Positions 8,711 to 17,579 of a DNA stretch of 64,000 nt are shown one piece after another. A program made the translations under genes and the position numbers. Source of the stretch: Palsa-504 sp963756575 (GTDB taxonomy: Bacteria > Actinomycetota > Actinomycetes > Streptosporangiales > Streptosporangiaceae); contig CAVWOM010000015.1 in the NCBI GenBank assembly GCA_963756575.1, positions 227,364 to 291,363 on the forward strand, given 5' to 3'. Every line of letters begins with the position of its first letter. Positions within the stretch are counted from its first letter, which is position 1. The notes beneath the pieces are model-generated. The model saw only the letters and a program-made list of their open reading frames with translations. It had not been told where the DNA came from and ran no database searches.

Positions 8711-9718
8711 GTGAGCACGGACCTGATAGACCGGGCCCGGGCCGGCGACGAGCAGGCGTTCGGCGAGCTGGCCGGCCCCTACCGGCGCGAGCTGCAGGTG
8801 CACTGCTACCGGATCCTCGGCTCGGCCGTCGACGCGGAGGACATGCTCCAGGAGACCCTGCTGGCGGCCTGGCAGGGCCTGGCCGGGTTCGAGGGCCGCG
8901 CCTCGCTCCGTTCGTGGCTGTACCAGATCGCCACCCGGCGCTGCCTGAACGCGTTGCGCGCGGCGAGCAGGCGACCGCAGCTGGCCTGGCCGCCGCCCGG
9001 CGTCGAACTGCCCGCGCCCACCCGGATCGGCGAGGTGGCCTGGCTGGAGCCCTACCCTGACGTCCTGCTGGAAGGGCTGGCCGACAGCGCGCCCGGGCCC
9101 GAGGCGCGGTACGAGGCCAGCGAAGCGATCTCGGTGGCCTTCGTCACGGCCCTGCAACTGCTGCCGCCCCGGCAGCGCGCCGTGCTGATCCTGCGGGACG
9201 TCCTGGGCTTCCGGGCCAGCGAGACCGCGAGCCTGCTGGACTGCACCGAGGAGTCGGTGACCAGCGCCCTCAAGCGCGCCCGGGCCGCGCTGCAGTACCG
9301 GCGCGCGGGGTCACCGGACGCGGAACCGCCGCCGGATTCCGCGCAGGAACGCGAGCTGGTCCGGCGGTTCACCCAGGCCTACGAGGCGGGGGACGTGGAC
9401 AGCATCGTCGCCTTGCTCACCGAGGACGCGTGGCTGATCATGCCGCCGGTGCCGCTGCGGTACCAGGGGCGGGAGCTAGCCGCCCGGTTCTGGTCCGCGA
9501 CCGCATTCCGGCCCGGGCGCTCGGCCCGGCTCGTGCCGACCCGGGCTAATGGCCAGCCCGCGTTCGGCCTCTATATCCGCGATCCGCAGGCTCCGGTGTC
9601 GCACGCCAACGGGATTCTCGTGCTCACCCTGGCCGGCGGTCAGGTCAGCACCGTGACCGGGTTCCCCGACAACAGCGCGCTGCGGCTGTTCGGACTCCCC
9701 CGGACGCTGCCCGACTGA
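8711..9718 (+). CDS. ECF sigma factor with C-terminal SnoaL-like domain (SigG/SigJ type)
   Basis: A 335-residue sigma factor starting at GTG behind AAAGGAGG. Region 2 runs over about residues 8-75 (YRILGSAVDAEDMLQETLLA, then LRSWLYQIATRRCL), and region 4 over about 140-195 (LLPPRQRAVLILRDVLGF, then CTEESVTSALKRARAAL). Residues 215-330 form a SnoaL/NTF2-like domain, as in actinobacterial SigG/SigJ-type ECF factors, which lack a classic anti-sigma partner and use this domain for self-control. Divergent MFS exporter genes next to such factors are often targets. The target promoter cannot be read from sequence alone. Confidence 0.88.
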   Translation: MSTDLIDRARAGDEQAFGELAGPYRRELQVHCYRILGSAVDAEDMLQETLLAAWQGLAGFEGRASLRSWLYQIATRRCLNALRAASRRPQLAWPPPGVELPAPTRIGEVAWLEPYPDVLLEGLADSAPGPEARYEASEAISVAFVTALQLLPPRQRAVLILRDVLGFRASETASLLDCTEESVTSALKRARAALQYRRAGSPDAEPPPDSAQERELVRRFTQAYEAGDVDSIVALLTEDAWLIMPPVPLRYQGRELAARFWSATAFRPGRSARLVPTRANGQPAFGLYIRDPQAPVSHANGILVLTLAGGQVSTVTGFPDNSALRLFGLPRTLPD

Positions 9719-10779
9719 TAATCCCGTAATTCCGGGGAGGGGTGGGTGGTGAGGTGGGATAGGCAGGCTACGGGGTCGACGGCGTCGAGGACCAGGGGGG
9801 CGAAGACGGGACGGGCGGCGCGGAGGTCGAGGAGGCGGGGGCGGATGGGGGCGCCGGTGGCCTTGTCGGTGGTGGCGACCCAGCCGGTGAGCGCGACCGC
9901 CTGGACCAGGTCGGCCGGCAGGGCGCCGAAGAGCTCGTGCAGGACGCGGAGCCCGACGCAGGCGACGACCCGCTCGTGGGCCTGGCTGATCTCGCTCTCG
10001 GCGCGGGGTATGGGCTCGACGGCGTCCCGGGTCTTGACGTAGCGGTAGGCACGGACCGCGGGGACCACGCCGCGGGCCGGGAGTTCCAGGTCGACCGCCA
10101 GGCAGCGATCGGCCGGATCGTAGGTCACCTGGTAGTCGCGGGGGAAGCCGTCGGGGTAGCGGGAGGCGCGGAGCACGCAGCCGGCGAACCACCGCACGGC
10201 CTCGGGGTCGCGGGCGGTGAACGCCGCCTGCCGGCTGGTGACGTAGGCGTTCCTGGCCGCCGCCTTCGCCCGTTCCTCGGTCACCTTCCGGTCGTAGGCG
10301 GCCTTGGCGACCGCGAGGGCCCGGCGGCGTTCGGCCTCCTGAGCCTGGTGGTCGGCGACGGCGGCGTCGAACCGGGCCCGGGCTTCCGCCGTCTGGCGGG
10401 CCTGGCGGCCGCCGCCAAAGATGCGGCTGAGACCCGCGACCGGGGCGGGGGCGTAGTCCTTCCACTGCGGCGCGGGCCTGGCGTCCGGCAGCGGGCCGGG
10501 ATCGAAGTCGGGGGTCTTCGGGGCGGCCAGCAGCCGCTCGAAGGTCAGCGGCCGGAGCGGCAGGGCGCTGGTCAGCACCTCGCCGAGCGCCTTCATCCGC
10601 GCCCGCGCGTCGGCGGTCTTCTCCTCCGCCTCCTGCTGCTGGGCGGCCAGGTGCTCCTGCTGGCTGACCCGTTCCTGATCCCGGTCGCGCTGCCGCTTCT
10701 CCCGCGCCTTCCGGTCGTCCTCGCGCCGCTGCGCGGCCAGGCGCTGCTCCAGCGCCGCGAGGCTCCCGCTTCGGGCCAT
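9640..10779 (-). pseudogene. Restriction-system protein, N-terminal half only (Mrr domain absent)
   Basis: A 379-residue frame starting at the ATG with AGAGGAG upstream. An Arg/Glu/Gln-rich coiled coil (residues 1-70) leads into a conserved region with FDPGPLPDARPAPQWKDYAP, LSRIFGGG and VVPAVRAYRYVKTRD. To my recollection these are hallmarks of actinobacterial 'restriction system protein' genes that continue into a C-terminal Mrr-type nuclease. Here the frame ends soon after VDPVACLSHLTTHPSPELRD, and the last 26 residues are antisense to the sigma-factor gene. The nuclease half is missing, so this is probably a remnant. Confidence 0.65.
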
Positions 10780-10803
10780 GACTCCTCTGGTCTGCGTTGC
10801 CAA

Positions 10804-11254
10804 CCGCTACTCAACGACGATAACCGGTGGTCAGGTTACAGGAAAGCTCGCGCCGAGCGCGGGCCCGGCGAACTCGTGCGAGCCCGACCCGGCCGCGAAG
10901 ACGGCTTCGGTGGCACCCGGGGCGCCAGGGTAGCCGGCCACCGACACGGGCCCGGCGCCGGCGACCGGGCCGATGTTCCATCGTCCCGGCGCGGTAGGGG
11001 TTGATTCATGGGCGTAGCTCTTTCCCAGTGAGTTCGGGATGGCTGCGGTACCTCGAGTCCCGCAGGTCTCATGCGCCTCGGGTGTCCCCGGGCAGGCGCG
11101 GCCTGAACCGGGTCGATGCTCCATCGACCCGCCGTGAACCGGGTGGATGCTCCATCAACCCGGTCCTGAGCGGGACGCTGCCGTCGGCCGCACTCCACCA
11201 GAGCCACACCCATGTTCCATCGTCCCGGTCGCGGTACCGGTAATTGCCGCTGGC
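10804..11254. repeat. Gene-free stretch with four palindromic repeats
   Basis: No supportable gene. The stretch holds four copies of an imperfect palindrome with the core GATG(T/C)TCCATC between CCGGG and CCCGG arms: 10965-10989, 11109-11131, 11139-11163 and a half copy at 11211-11230. The copy at 11109-11131 is a perfect 10-base stem (CGGGTCGATG) with a 3-base loop. The next copy has one mismatch. Related sequence recurs at about 16750 and 27105-27155, so this is a dispersed family of this genome and not a single operator. Confidence 0.7.
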
Positions 11255-13453
11255 TCAGCGCGAGCCGTGGAAGGCGACGTTGAAGACCTGGGCCTGGAAC
11301 TTGCCCGGGCTGACGGGAGGGAGCTTGGTGAACCAGATCAGCACGTAACGTCGCCGGACGGCCCAGGTGGCCTTGAAGGTGTGGCGGCCGCCGACGCCGT
11401 CGGCGGTGGCAATGGTGGTGAAGGTCGGCAGGGTAGCGGCGGCCAAGGTGCCGTGGTTGCCGACCATGATCGAGACGTCGGCACCGGGCGCTGAGCCGAA
11501 CGTGACCGTGACGGACTTGATTCCTACCTTCTCACCCATGTCCACGATCAGGCCGGTGCCTGCCTTCAGGCCGCCGAACACGGGGCTGCCCAGGTAATAC
11601 TGGCTCTGCCACGAGGTCGCCGGGTTCTGGTCGATGGCGTAGCCGGCCAGGTTGTCGTTCTCGTCGCGCGGGTCACCGCTGGTGTCCAGCGCGTCGAAGC
11701 CGTGCGCGCTGACCGGCGTGAGCGTGACGGCCTTCCGTGCCGTTCCTGACGTCTTCGGCGCGGTCAGGGGCAGGACCGCCTGGCGCGGTACCGCCGTGGT
11801 CCTCGCGGCCGGATGCCGGATGGCGGGATGGGTCGCGGGATCAGCTACGGACTGGGCGACCGACTGGGCCGCGACTTGGCTGACGTCGCCGGCCGCGGCC
11901 GGGCCCGGCGCGGATGCCTGACGCGACGCAGCACCGGAGATCGGCAGCAGTCCCCACTGCGCGGAGAGCCCGGCCGTCACCAGCAAGACAGCCGTTGCGT
12001 ACGGCAGGCAGAGGATGGGACGCCGGCGACAGGCCGCGATGACGGCGAGGACGCCTTTCTTGCCCATGACCAGCACGATGTAGGTCAGGCCAGCGATCGG
12101 CATGAGGAGCATGGCGGCCGAGATCACGCCGACCACCCCGGCCGGGATGTCAGCATGGGCGAACGCCGCGATGAACGCCCGGACCTGCTCGTCGAGAGAC
12201 TGGGCCGTCGTCTCGACCATAGTCGGAGCGTTCATGATGATGAGCGTCAGCTCAACTAGGAGCAGAGGCAGCACGATCAGGATCCACGTCGTCAACGTCA
12301 CCCGGGCGGCGCGCTTGAGATCCCGGATCTTGGGATCGACCGGCTGGCCGGGTATTACGCTGCGCAGCACCGGCCCGATCCGGCGGAACAGATCGGGTAC
12401 GCCAATCAGGTCGGCCAGGATGAAGTACCCGTCAAGCCGCAGTGATGGCATTAGTTGCTGGAGCATCTCCGTATGAATCAGAAAGACAGCGGCCAATAGC
12501 GGAACGTAGCCCGTCACCAGGTAGGTAACGGACAACGCGAGCGCGAAGACCGCGTTGAAGTAGACGCCGCCGAGGTCGGTGCGGATTCGCCCGGCCCGCC
12601 CCAGCCGGTAGGCGTCGGTGACGTTGGTATAGAACGCTGGCCAGACCACGTAAAAGCCCACGCCGATGACGCCGGGCCTGGCCCCGCCGTAACGGCAGGC
12701 GGCGGCGTGGCCGCACTCGTGGAAGATCATGGAGGCCACGGCCAGGCCGAGCACCATGAGCAGCAGCAGTGGGTGGAGCAGCACGTACTGGAAGGAAGAG
12801 GTAAGACGTCCGCCACGGACCAGCCAGGCATCCGAACCGATCAATCCGGCCAGCAGGACAACCACTACGGCCGGGCTGAACAGCGGCTTGAAAATCCGTG
12901 CGAGAACCTGGACGCCCCCGTCACGGATCATGGTGTGGCGCAGCTTCAGCGCCAGGAGCGGCCGATCCTCCTCCGGCGGGGTGGAGTGCGCTCCCCCGCC
13001 GGGTACCAGGCCGAGCGGTTCGAGTTTGCTCGCCACCAGGTAGCCGACGTTCTGCGCGCTTACCTCACGGCCGAAGGCCGCACTGACTTGTTCGGCGATC
13101 TCGCCGACTGTACGAATGCCGTCGATCTGCTCCAGCAACAGGTAAAGCAGCCGTGACACCTGGATGGACTGACCACCCGGCTTCAGCACCAGGTAGGTCG
13201 TCTGGGCCAATCCTGAGCCCTGATACTCACCGGCGAGTTCCACCCCGGGAAGCAAATGCGGCGCATGATCCGCCACGGACAGGCTCGCCCCAGCGTGCCG
13301 ACCGGTCCGTACCGGCGACTCTTCGTGGGGTGCGGGTGCCGCTTGAGGCGTAGGCGCCACAGCACCGAATCGGTCCGTATCATCCGAAGATCCGGCTGAA
13401 TCAGAGTGGATCCCGCTGTAGCCAGCCGTTCCGGCGGCCGGACTGAATGGCAT
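11255..13453 (-). CDS. Membrane M50-type zinc metalloprotease with PqqD-like and discoidin-like domains
   Basis: A 732-residue membrane protein. Residues about 95-155 are a small winged-helix segment resembling PqqD / RiPP recognition elements (LLLEQIDGIRTVGEIAEQVS). The catalytic segment MIFHECGHAAACRYGG (HExxH near residue 243) and a later LRLDGYFILADLIG supply the zinc ligands of the site-2-protease (M50) fold, spread over some eight membrane helices. After the last helix the C-terminal 130 residues look like a discoidin/F5-8C beta-sandwich (NPATSWQSQYYLG). The start has GAGGGGA upstream; a longer frame exists but is weak. It lies downstream of the His-rich leader peptide gene on the same strand and may cleave or export it. 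Confidence 0.75.
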   Translation of the reverse strand: MPFSPAAGTAGYSGIHSDSAGSSDDTDRFGAVAPTPQAAPAPHEESPVRTGRHAGASLSVADHAPHLLPGVELAGEYQGSGLAQTTYLVLKPGGQSIQVSRLLYLLLEQIDGIRTVGEIAEQVSAAFGREVSAQNVGYLVASKLEPLGLVPGGGAHSTPPEEDRPLLALKLRHTMIRDGGVQVLARIFKPLFSPAVVVVLLAGLIGSDAWLVRGGRLTSSFQYVLLHPLLLLMVLGLAVASMIFHECGHAAACRYGGARPGVIGVGFYVVWPAFYTNVTDAYRLGRAGRIRTDLGGVYFNAVFALALSVTYLVTGYVPLLAAVFLIHTEMLQQLMPSLRLDGYFILADLIGVPDLFRRIGPVLRSVIPGQPVDPKIRDLKRAARVTLTTWILIVLPLLLVELTLIIMNAPTMVETTAQSLDEQVRAFIAAFAHADIPAGVVGVISAAMLLMPIAGLTYIVLVMGKKGVLAVIAACRRRPILCLPYATAVLLVTAGLSAQWGLLPISGAASRQASAPGPAAAGDVSQVAAQSVAQSVADPATHPAIRHPAARTTAVPRQAVLPLTAPKTSGTARKAVTLTPVSAHGFDALDTSGDPRDENDNLAGYAIDQNPATSWQSQYYLGSPVFGGLKAGTGLIVDMGEKVGIKSVTVTFGSAPGADVSIMVGNHGTLAAATLPTFTTIATADGVGGRHTFKATWAVRRRYVLIWFTKLPPVSPGKFQAQVFNVAFHGSR

Positions 13454-13659
13454 GACCTGTTGTCCCCTCGGTATGCCTGTAATCACGACGATGCCCGCGG
13501 CTCCTGACGAACCCGGACCCTGGTCGGGTCCAAGACCGCAGGAGCCGCGGGCTCTTTCAGCGGTGGCACCGGACCGGGCCTGGTACCCGGCCCGGTCCGG
13601 TGCCATGTTGTGCCTGTATCAGGGGCTAAGTTAGCCACTCAGGCAAACGAACCTACGCT

Positions 13660-14217
13660 CTAGTGCGTGGGGGTGGTGCCGCCGTGGACGGGGGTGCTCC
13701 CGCCGCCCACCGGGATGGTGCCGCCGTGGACGGGGGTGCTCCCGCCGCCCACCGGGATGGTGCCGCCGTGGACGGGGGTGCTCCCGCCGCCCACCGGGAT
13801 GGTGCCGCCGTGGACGGGCGTGCTCCCGCCGCCCACCGGGATGGTGCCGCCGTGGACGGGGGCAATGCCGCCTCGGACCGGGTTGTTGCCACCGTGGTAA
13901 TCGCGGTCACCGAAGTGGTAATCCCGGTCACCGAAGTGGTGGCGACCGCCGTGGTGCTGCCAGGGCTTGTCATCGCACGGCACGTGGTGGGTCTGGCACG
14001 GGTCCGGTGCAGGCTGGTACGTCACAGGCTTGCACGGCTCGGGCTCGCACTTCGGCTTCGGCTCGCAGTGGTGGTGGTGGTGATGGTGGTGGTGCGGCTG
14101 GCACGGGTCGACGGGGTGGCACGGGATGGAGATCGGGTGGAAGCAACCAAGGGCCTCCCGCTCCGGCAGCAGTTCGCTGAACTGCGCGTCCAGCTCCTGC
14201 AGGCTAAGCTCAGACAT
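13660..14217 (-). CDS. RiPP-like precursor: leader-like N-terminus, His9 run and 14-residue repeats
   Basis: A 185-residue peptide starting at the ATG preceded by GAAGGGGAT. The first 26 residues (LQELDAQFSELLPEREALG) are charged, helical and leader-like. They are followed by Cys/His/Pro-rich sequence with nine consecutive His and seven Cys in about 55 residues, then about 4.5 copies of a 14-residue unit GGTIPVGGGSTPVH up to the C-terminus. There is no signal peptide or membrane segment. The M50 protease with a PqqD-like domain is downstream on the same strand (206 bases apart). The leader-like start plus protease context suggests a ribosomally made, processed peptide; metal binding is an alternative role for the His/Cys stretch. 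Confidence 0.6.
   Translation of the reverse strand: MSELSLQELDAQFSELLPEREALGCFHPISIPCHPVDPCQPHHHHHHHHHCEPKPKCEPEPCKPVTYQPAPDPCQTHHVPCDDKPWQHHGGRHHFGDRDYHFGDRDYHGGNNPVRGGIAPVHGGTIPVGGGSTPVHGGTIPVGGGSTPVHGGTIPVGGGSTPVHGGTIPVGGGSTPVHGGTTPTH
13676..13872. repeat. 42-base tandem repeat inside the His-rich peptide gene
   Basis: A 42-base unit begins at 13676, 13718, 13760 and 13802, with a partial copy at 13844. It encodes the 14-residue GGTIPVGGGSTPVH unit on the minus strand. Copies are almost identical at the DNA level, which points to recent expansion or gene conversion and makes copy number assembly-sensitive. Confidence 0.9.
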
Positions 14218-14776
14218 TTTTAAATCCCCTTCGTTCATTTACTTTCCGGTGCCGCAAGTATGCAGCGCCGGGCATTACGCGCCGCCGGCATTTGGCCAGC
14301 AACGCACATCTCGGATCGGCGTGGCAATGTGATCCGCAGATCAATCCCGGGCCGCGGCGGCCGCGCCAGGCAGCGAAATCTCGCTTGCGTGCAGCGCGAC
14401 CACGAAACACATGGGGGGCGTGACCGATTCCGGGAATGCGGCAGGACGCTACCCGGGATAAAGCTCACGATGACAGGGTGCCCTTCATTGCGACACCCTC
14501 TTCCCCCACCGTTGCGGCTCAGGGTTGATGACCCTTTCCAAACTCCTGAACTCGTTTACGAGACTATCCGCCGGGCCAAGTATCGGCAATCCCTCATTTT
14601 GTTTATATTGCCGTTGTCCTCATTTTACTAAGACCGTATACAACGGACTTTCATTCAGCTTTCCGAGGGCGCCGGAATGATCATCGGCCGGATCAGATAA
14701 ATGTCTCGGATTGATTAAGACGCTTACGATCTCCGTGCGGTTTACACGGCACGAGAAATACTTTTTCCCGCCCTCG
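14218..14776. promoter_or_regulatory. Long AT-rich intergenic region upstream of the His-rich peptide gene
   Basis: No convincing gene in about 560 bases. Base composition drops sharply between about 14,510 and 14,770 (runs such as TTTGTTTATATTG and CATTTTACTAAG), unusual for this genome. It lies upstream of the peptide gene and downstream of the double-LuxR regulator, both on the minus strand. It is the natural place for the peptide promoter and a long 5' leader. No specific operator could be defined. Confidence 0.5.
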
Positions 14777-15667
14777 TTAAGGCAGGCTGCGCCGTTCAGT
14801 AGCGGACTCGCCGCGGTGGCCCGGAGCAACTCCTCGGCCGAGCTGGGACCGAGCCAGCGCCACTGCCTCCAGGGTGGAGTGCACGCCGAGCTTGCTCCTC
14901 AGGTTGTGCAGGTGCGTGTTGACGGTCTTCAGCGACATGTGCAGTTGCCGGGCGACCTCGCGCTGCCCGGAACCTTCGGTGAGATGCGTCAGTATCTCCC
15001 GTTCCCGGGGAGTGAGGGTGGCGAGCACCGGATAGCCGCCGACCGGTTCGTCCCGGCTGGGCGGGGCCAGCTTGCTGGCGAGGGTGGCGGCCTCGAGCCG
15101 GCTGTGCGCGCCGAGCTTGGCGAGGACATTCTTGACATAGGTCCGCAGGGTTTCCGTCGTGACGTTCATTTCGCCGGCCATTTTTCTGGTGCTCTGGCCT
15201 GCGGTAATCCGCCTGAGCACTTCCGCTTCCCGCGGCGTCAGGGCGGCTAGCAGTTCTTCGTCCGGTTGCGTTCGCGATCCGGGCGGGCCGGTGACGGAAG
15301 CCGACCGGGCGGCGGCGATCACATCAAGAGCGGCGGCAATGCGGTCAAGCTCCTGATCTTTACCGAAAACTCCCGCGACGCCGATCTTCCTCGCCGCTAA
15401 AGACATCGCCTTGTCGGCCCGGCCGGACACCACCAAGACCGCTGTTTCCGGATACCGGTCCCGGATCACGCGAGCGGCGCCGAGACCGTCTCCCCCGCTG
15501 TGGAAACGCAAGTCGAGCAGGCAGGCGTCGGGTTGGAACCGGGCCACCGCGGCGACGCTCTCATCGGCGGTGGTGGCGATGGCCAGGGCCCGGTGGCCGC
15601 GCGCCTCGAGCGCCACCGCCAGCGCTTCGCAGAAAATACGATTGTCGTCACACAAAACCAGCCGCAT
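14777..15667 (-). CDS. Response regulator with two tandem LuxR-type DNA-binding domains
   Basis: A 296-residue protein. The ATG at 15667 has AAGGGGAG upstream. Residues 1-115 are a receiver-like domain (LVLCDDNRIFCEALAVALEA, LLDLRF for the phospho-acceptor region, VVSGRA). Two complete LuxR helix-turn-helix domains follow: LTPREAEVLRRITAGQSTRK with TLRTYVKNVLAKLGAHSRLE, and LTPREREILTHLTEGSGQRE with KTVNTHLHNLRSKLGVHSTL. Duplicated output domains in one chain are unusual and could let one protein bridge two half-sites. The position beside the peptide/protease locus, same strand, suggests it may regulate that locus. No kinase gene is adjacent. Confidence 0.85.
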   Translation of the reverse strand: MRLVLCDDNRIFCEALAVALEARGHRALAIATTADESVAAVARFQPDACLLDLRFHSGGDGLGAARVIRDRYPETAVLVVSGRADKAMSLAARKIGVAGVFGKDQELDRIAAALDVIAAARSASVTGPPGSRTQPDEELLAALTPREAEVLRRITAGQSTRKMAGEMNVTTETLRTYVKNVLAKLGAHSRLEAATLASKLAPPSRDEPVGGYPVLATLTPREREILTHLTEGSGQREVARQLHMSLKTVNTHLHNLRSKLGVHSTLEAVALARSQLGRGVAPGHRGESATERRSLP

Positions 15668-15950
15668 AAGCGTTCTCCCCTTAGGCCCAGAAGGCGTCAT
15701 ACGTCCGAATATGCCTGACTCGCACCCCGTCCGGCGGCGGCACACCCAAATGGTAGAGGAAAAGGGACGACCATGTGCTTAATTGCAGGACAGGGGCGCT
15801 TTGTCCAGGGTGGCATCTGACGCTTTACTGACGAGTCTGCTATAAAGCGTGTAACGGGCATCTAGGTCGATACGCTGAGTAAGCGGCTGAATGCCGATCG
15901 GGTACGGGTCACGCTGGGCGGCACAGGACCGGCGGCGACGGGAAGGGCTG

Positions 15951-16679
15951 ATGCTGGTGGCGGTCTTCGTCCTGGTGCACGGCGCGTGGGGCGGCGCGCA
16001 CGGCTTCCGCAAGGTGCGCGGTCCGCTCCGGGCGGCCGGCCATGAGGTCTTCACGCCGAGCCTGACCGGCATCGGCGAGCGTGCGCACCTGACCAGCCCG
16101 CAGGTGTGCCTGACCACGCATATCGCCGACGTCGTCAACGCCGTCTGGTACGAGGACCTCAGCGGCATCGTCCTGCTCGGCTTCTCCTACGGCGGGTTCG
16201 TGGTCACCGGCGCGCTCGAGCACCTCGCCGAACGAGTGCGGCACCTCGTCTACCTCGACGCGTTCGTGCCTGGTGACGGCGACACGGTGGCGGGCACCGG
16301 CGGCGCCGGGTGGCCCGGCTACGGCGTGATCGGCCCGGACCGCGAATGGCTCGTGCCGCCGCTGCCGCGCGAGTTCGACGACCCGGCCGAGGCACAGTGG
16401 GCCGCCGCGCGGCGCACGCCGCATCCCATCGGCTGCTTCACCGAACCGGTCCGGCTGGCCCGCCCGCTGGAGGACTACCCGTTCACCCGCACCTACATCA
16501 AGGCCACCGGGGAGCCCCGGCCCCAGGGCAGCGGGCCCGAATCCGGCGGCCCGTTCTGGGTTGCCGCCGACCGGGCCAAGGCCTCACCCGCCTGGCGCTA
16601 CCACGAGATCGCCACCAACCACATGATCGCCAGCAATCGCCCGGAAGAACTAGCCCGCCTGCTTCTCGACCTGGCCTGA
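15951..16679 (+). CDS. Alpha/beta hydrolase (EstC / methyl-ketone-esterase-like)
   Basis: A 242-residue alpha/beta hydrolase. The oxyanion-hole motif FVLVHGAWGG is at the N-terminus, the nucleophile elbow LLGFSYGGFVV (GxSxG) lies about residues 80-90, YLDAFVPGDGD carries a likely acid region, and the C-terminal ATNHMIASNRPEEL supplies the catalytic His. Length and motif spacing fit the EstC / salicylate-esterase-like family. The ATG at 15951 is preceded by GGGAAGGG; the longer frame from 15891 looks like leader sequence. It stands alone; substrate unknown. Confidence 0.85.
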   Translation: MLVAVFVLVHGAWGGAHGFRKVRGPLRAAGHEVFTPSLTGIGERAHLTSPQVCLTTHIADVVNAVWYEDLSGIVLLGFSYGGFVVTGALEHLAERVRHLVYLDAFVPGDGDTVAGTGGAGWPGYGVIGPDREWLVPPLPREFDDPAEAQWAAARRTPHPIGCFTEPVRLARPLEDYPFTRTYIKATGEPRPQGSGPESGGPFWVAADRAKASPAWRYHEIATNHMIASNRPEELARLLLDLA

Positions 16680-17060
16680 GGCCCGCGTTTGTGGTCCTGA
16701 TGGCCCATGTGACACGGGTGGCGGGGGACGGGCGCCAGTTGCCCAGGACGAACCGGTTCGATGTTTCATGGGTTTGCGATGAGTGGGCTCCGGGCTGGGA
16801 CGGCTGGTTCTGGTGGGGCGTGCGGTATCAGCTGGGCCGGCCCGGGCGGTCTCATGTACCACCGCGATGTCACATCGTGGTGGTCCAAGCCACCGCAGGA
16901 TCACATCGCGGTGGCTGCCGCCGGGCAGGGTCTTGTGGCGGGCGGGAGCTGCGGGGCGGGCGGTCGGGGGCGGACCTCCACATGGTCTACATGGGGACTG
17001 CAGGTGGTTTGCGCGGGGGTGCCGTGGGGTGGGGCGGGGGGCTTTGGGAGGAGGACGGCG
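16680..17060. repeat. Gene-free stretch with palindromic motifs
   Basis: No supportable gene. Near 16,856-16,915 there are two adjacent imperfect palindromes built from CCACCGCGATGT and ACATCGTGGTGG / ACATCGCGGTGG. Near 16,750 there is a degenerate relative of the GATGTTCCATC palindrome family seen at 10965-11163. They may be mobile REP-like elements or transcription terminators after the hydrolase gene. Confidence 0.5.
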
Positions 17061-17579
17061 ATGGGCGACCAGATACAGCCGTGGCCGGTGCTGAAGCGGG
17101 GTAGCCGGGGGCATCCGGTGCCGGCCGTGCAGTACCTGCTGCGGGACCGTGGGCACGCGGTGACCGTGGATGGAGTCTTCGGGCCGAAGACGGAGGCGGC
17201 GGTGGCGGACTTCCAGCACGCGGACCTGCTCAAGGTCGACGGGGTGGTCGGGCCGCGGACCTGGGGTGCCCTGGTCATCGTGGTGGCCAGCGGGAGCACG
17301 GGCGACGCGGTGCGCGGTGTCCAGGAGGAATTCCGGTTCCGCGGCTCGTCCGGGGAGGCGGGCCGGGGCTCGTCCGGGGAGGGGGGCCGGGGCTCGTCCG
17401 GGGAGGGGGGCTGCGGGGTGGCTGGGGAGGGGGGCTCGGGAGTGGTGGTGGATGGGGTGTTCGGGTCTAGGACGGTGGCGGCGGTGGTTGGGTTTCAGCG
17501 GGCGACGGGGGTTAACGGGGACGGGATCGTCGGGCCGGCTACGTGGCGGGCGCTGGTCAGCGGGATGCTCTCGAGCTGA
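17061..17579 (+). CDS. Peptidoglycan-binding domain protein (two PG_binding_1 repeats)
   Basis: A 172-residue protein with two peptidoglycan-binding type 1 domains: residues about 10-75 (GHPVPAVQYLLRDRG, VDGVFGPKTEAAVADFQ, DGVVGPRTWGALV) and about 85-170 (VVDGVFGSRTVAAVVGFQ, DGIVGPATWRALV). The second domain is split by a Gly/Ser/Glu-rich insertion made of a short tandem repeat (about 17,340-17,440). No signal peptide is visible from this start, which has GGGAGGAGG upstream. Such domains normally anchor enzymes to cell wall; here no catalytic domain is attached. Confidence 0.8.
   Translation: MGDQIQPWPVLKRGSRGHPVPAVQYLLRDRGHAVTVDGVFGPKTEAAVADFQHADLLKVDGVVGPRTWGALVIVVASGSTGDAVRGVQEEFRFRGSSGEAGRGSSGEGGRGSSGEGGCGVAGEGGSGVVVDGVFGSRTVAAVVGFQRATGVNGDGIVGPATWRALVSGMLSS

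Noticed and set aside
13676..13872. Possible CRISPR-like array
   Set aside because: The 42-base units are contiguous with no unique spacers, and encode an in-frame protein repeat.
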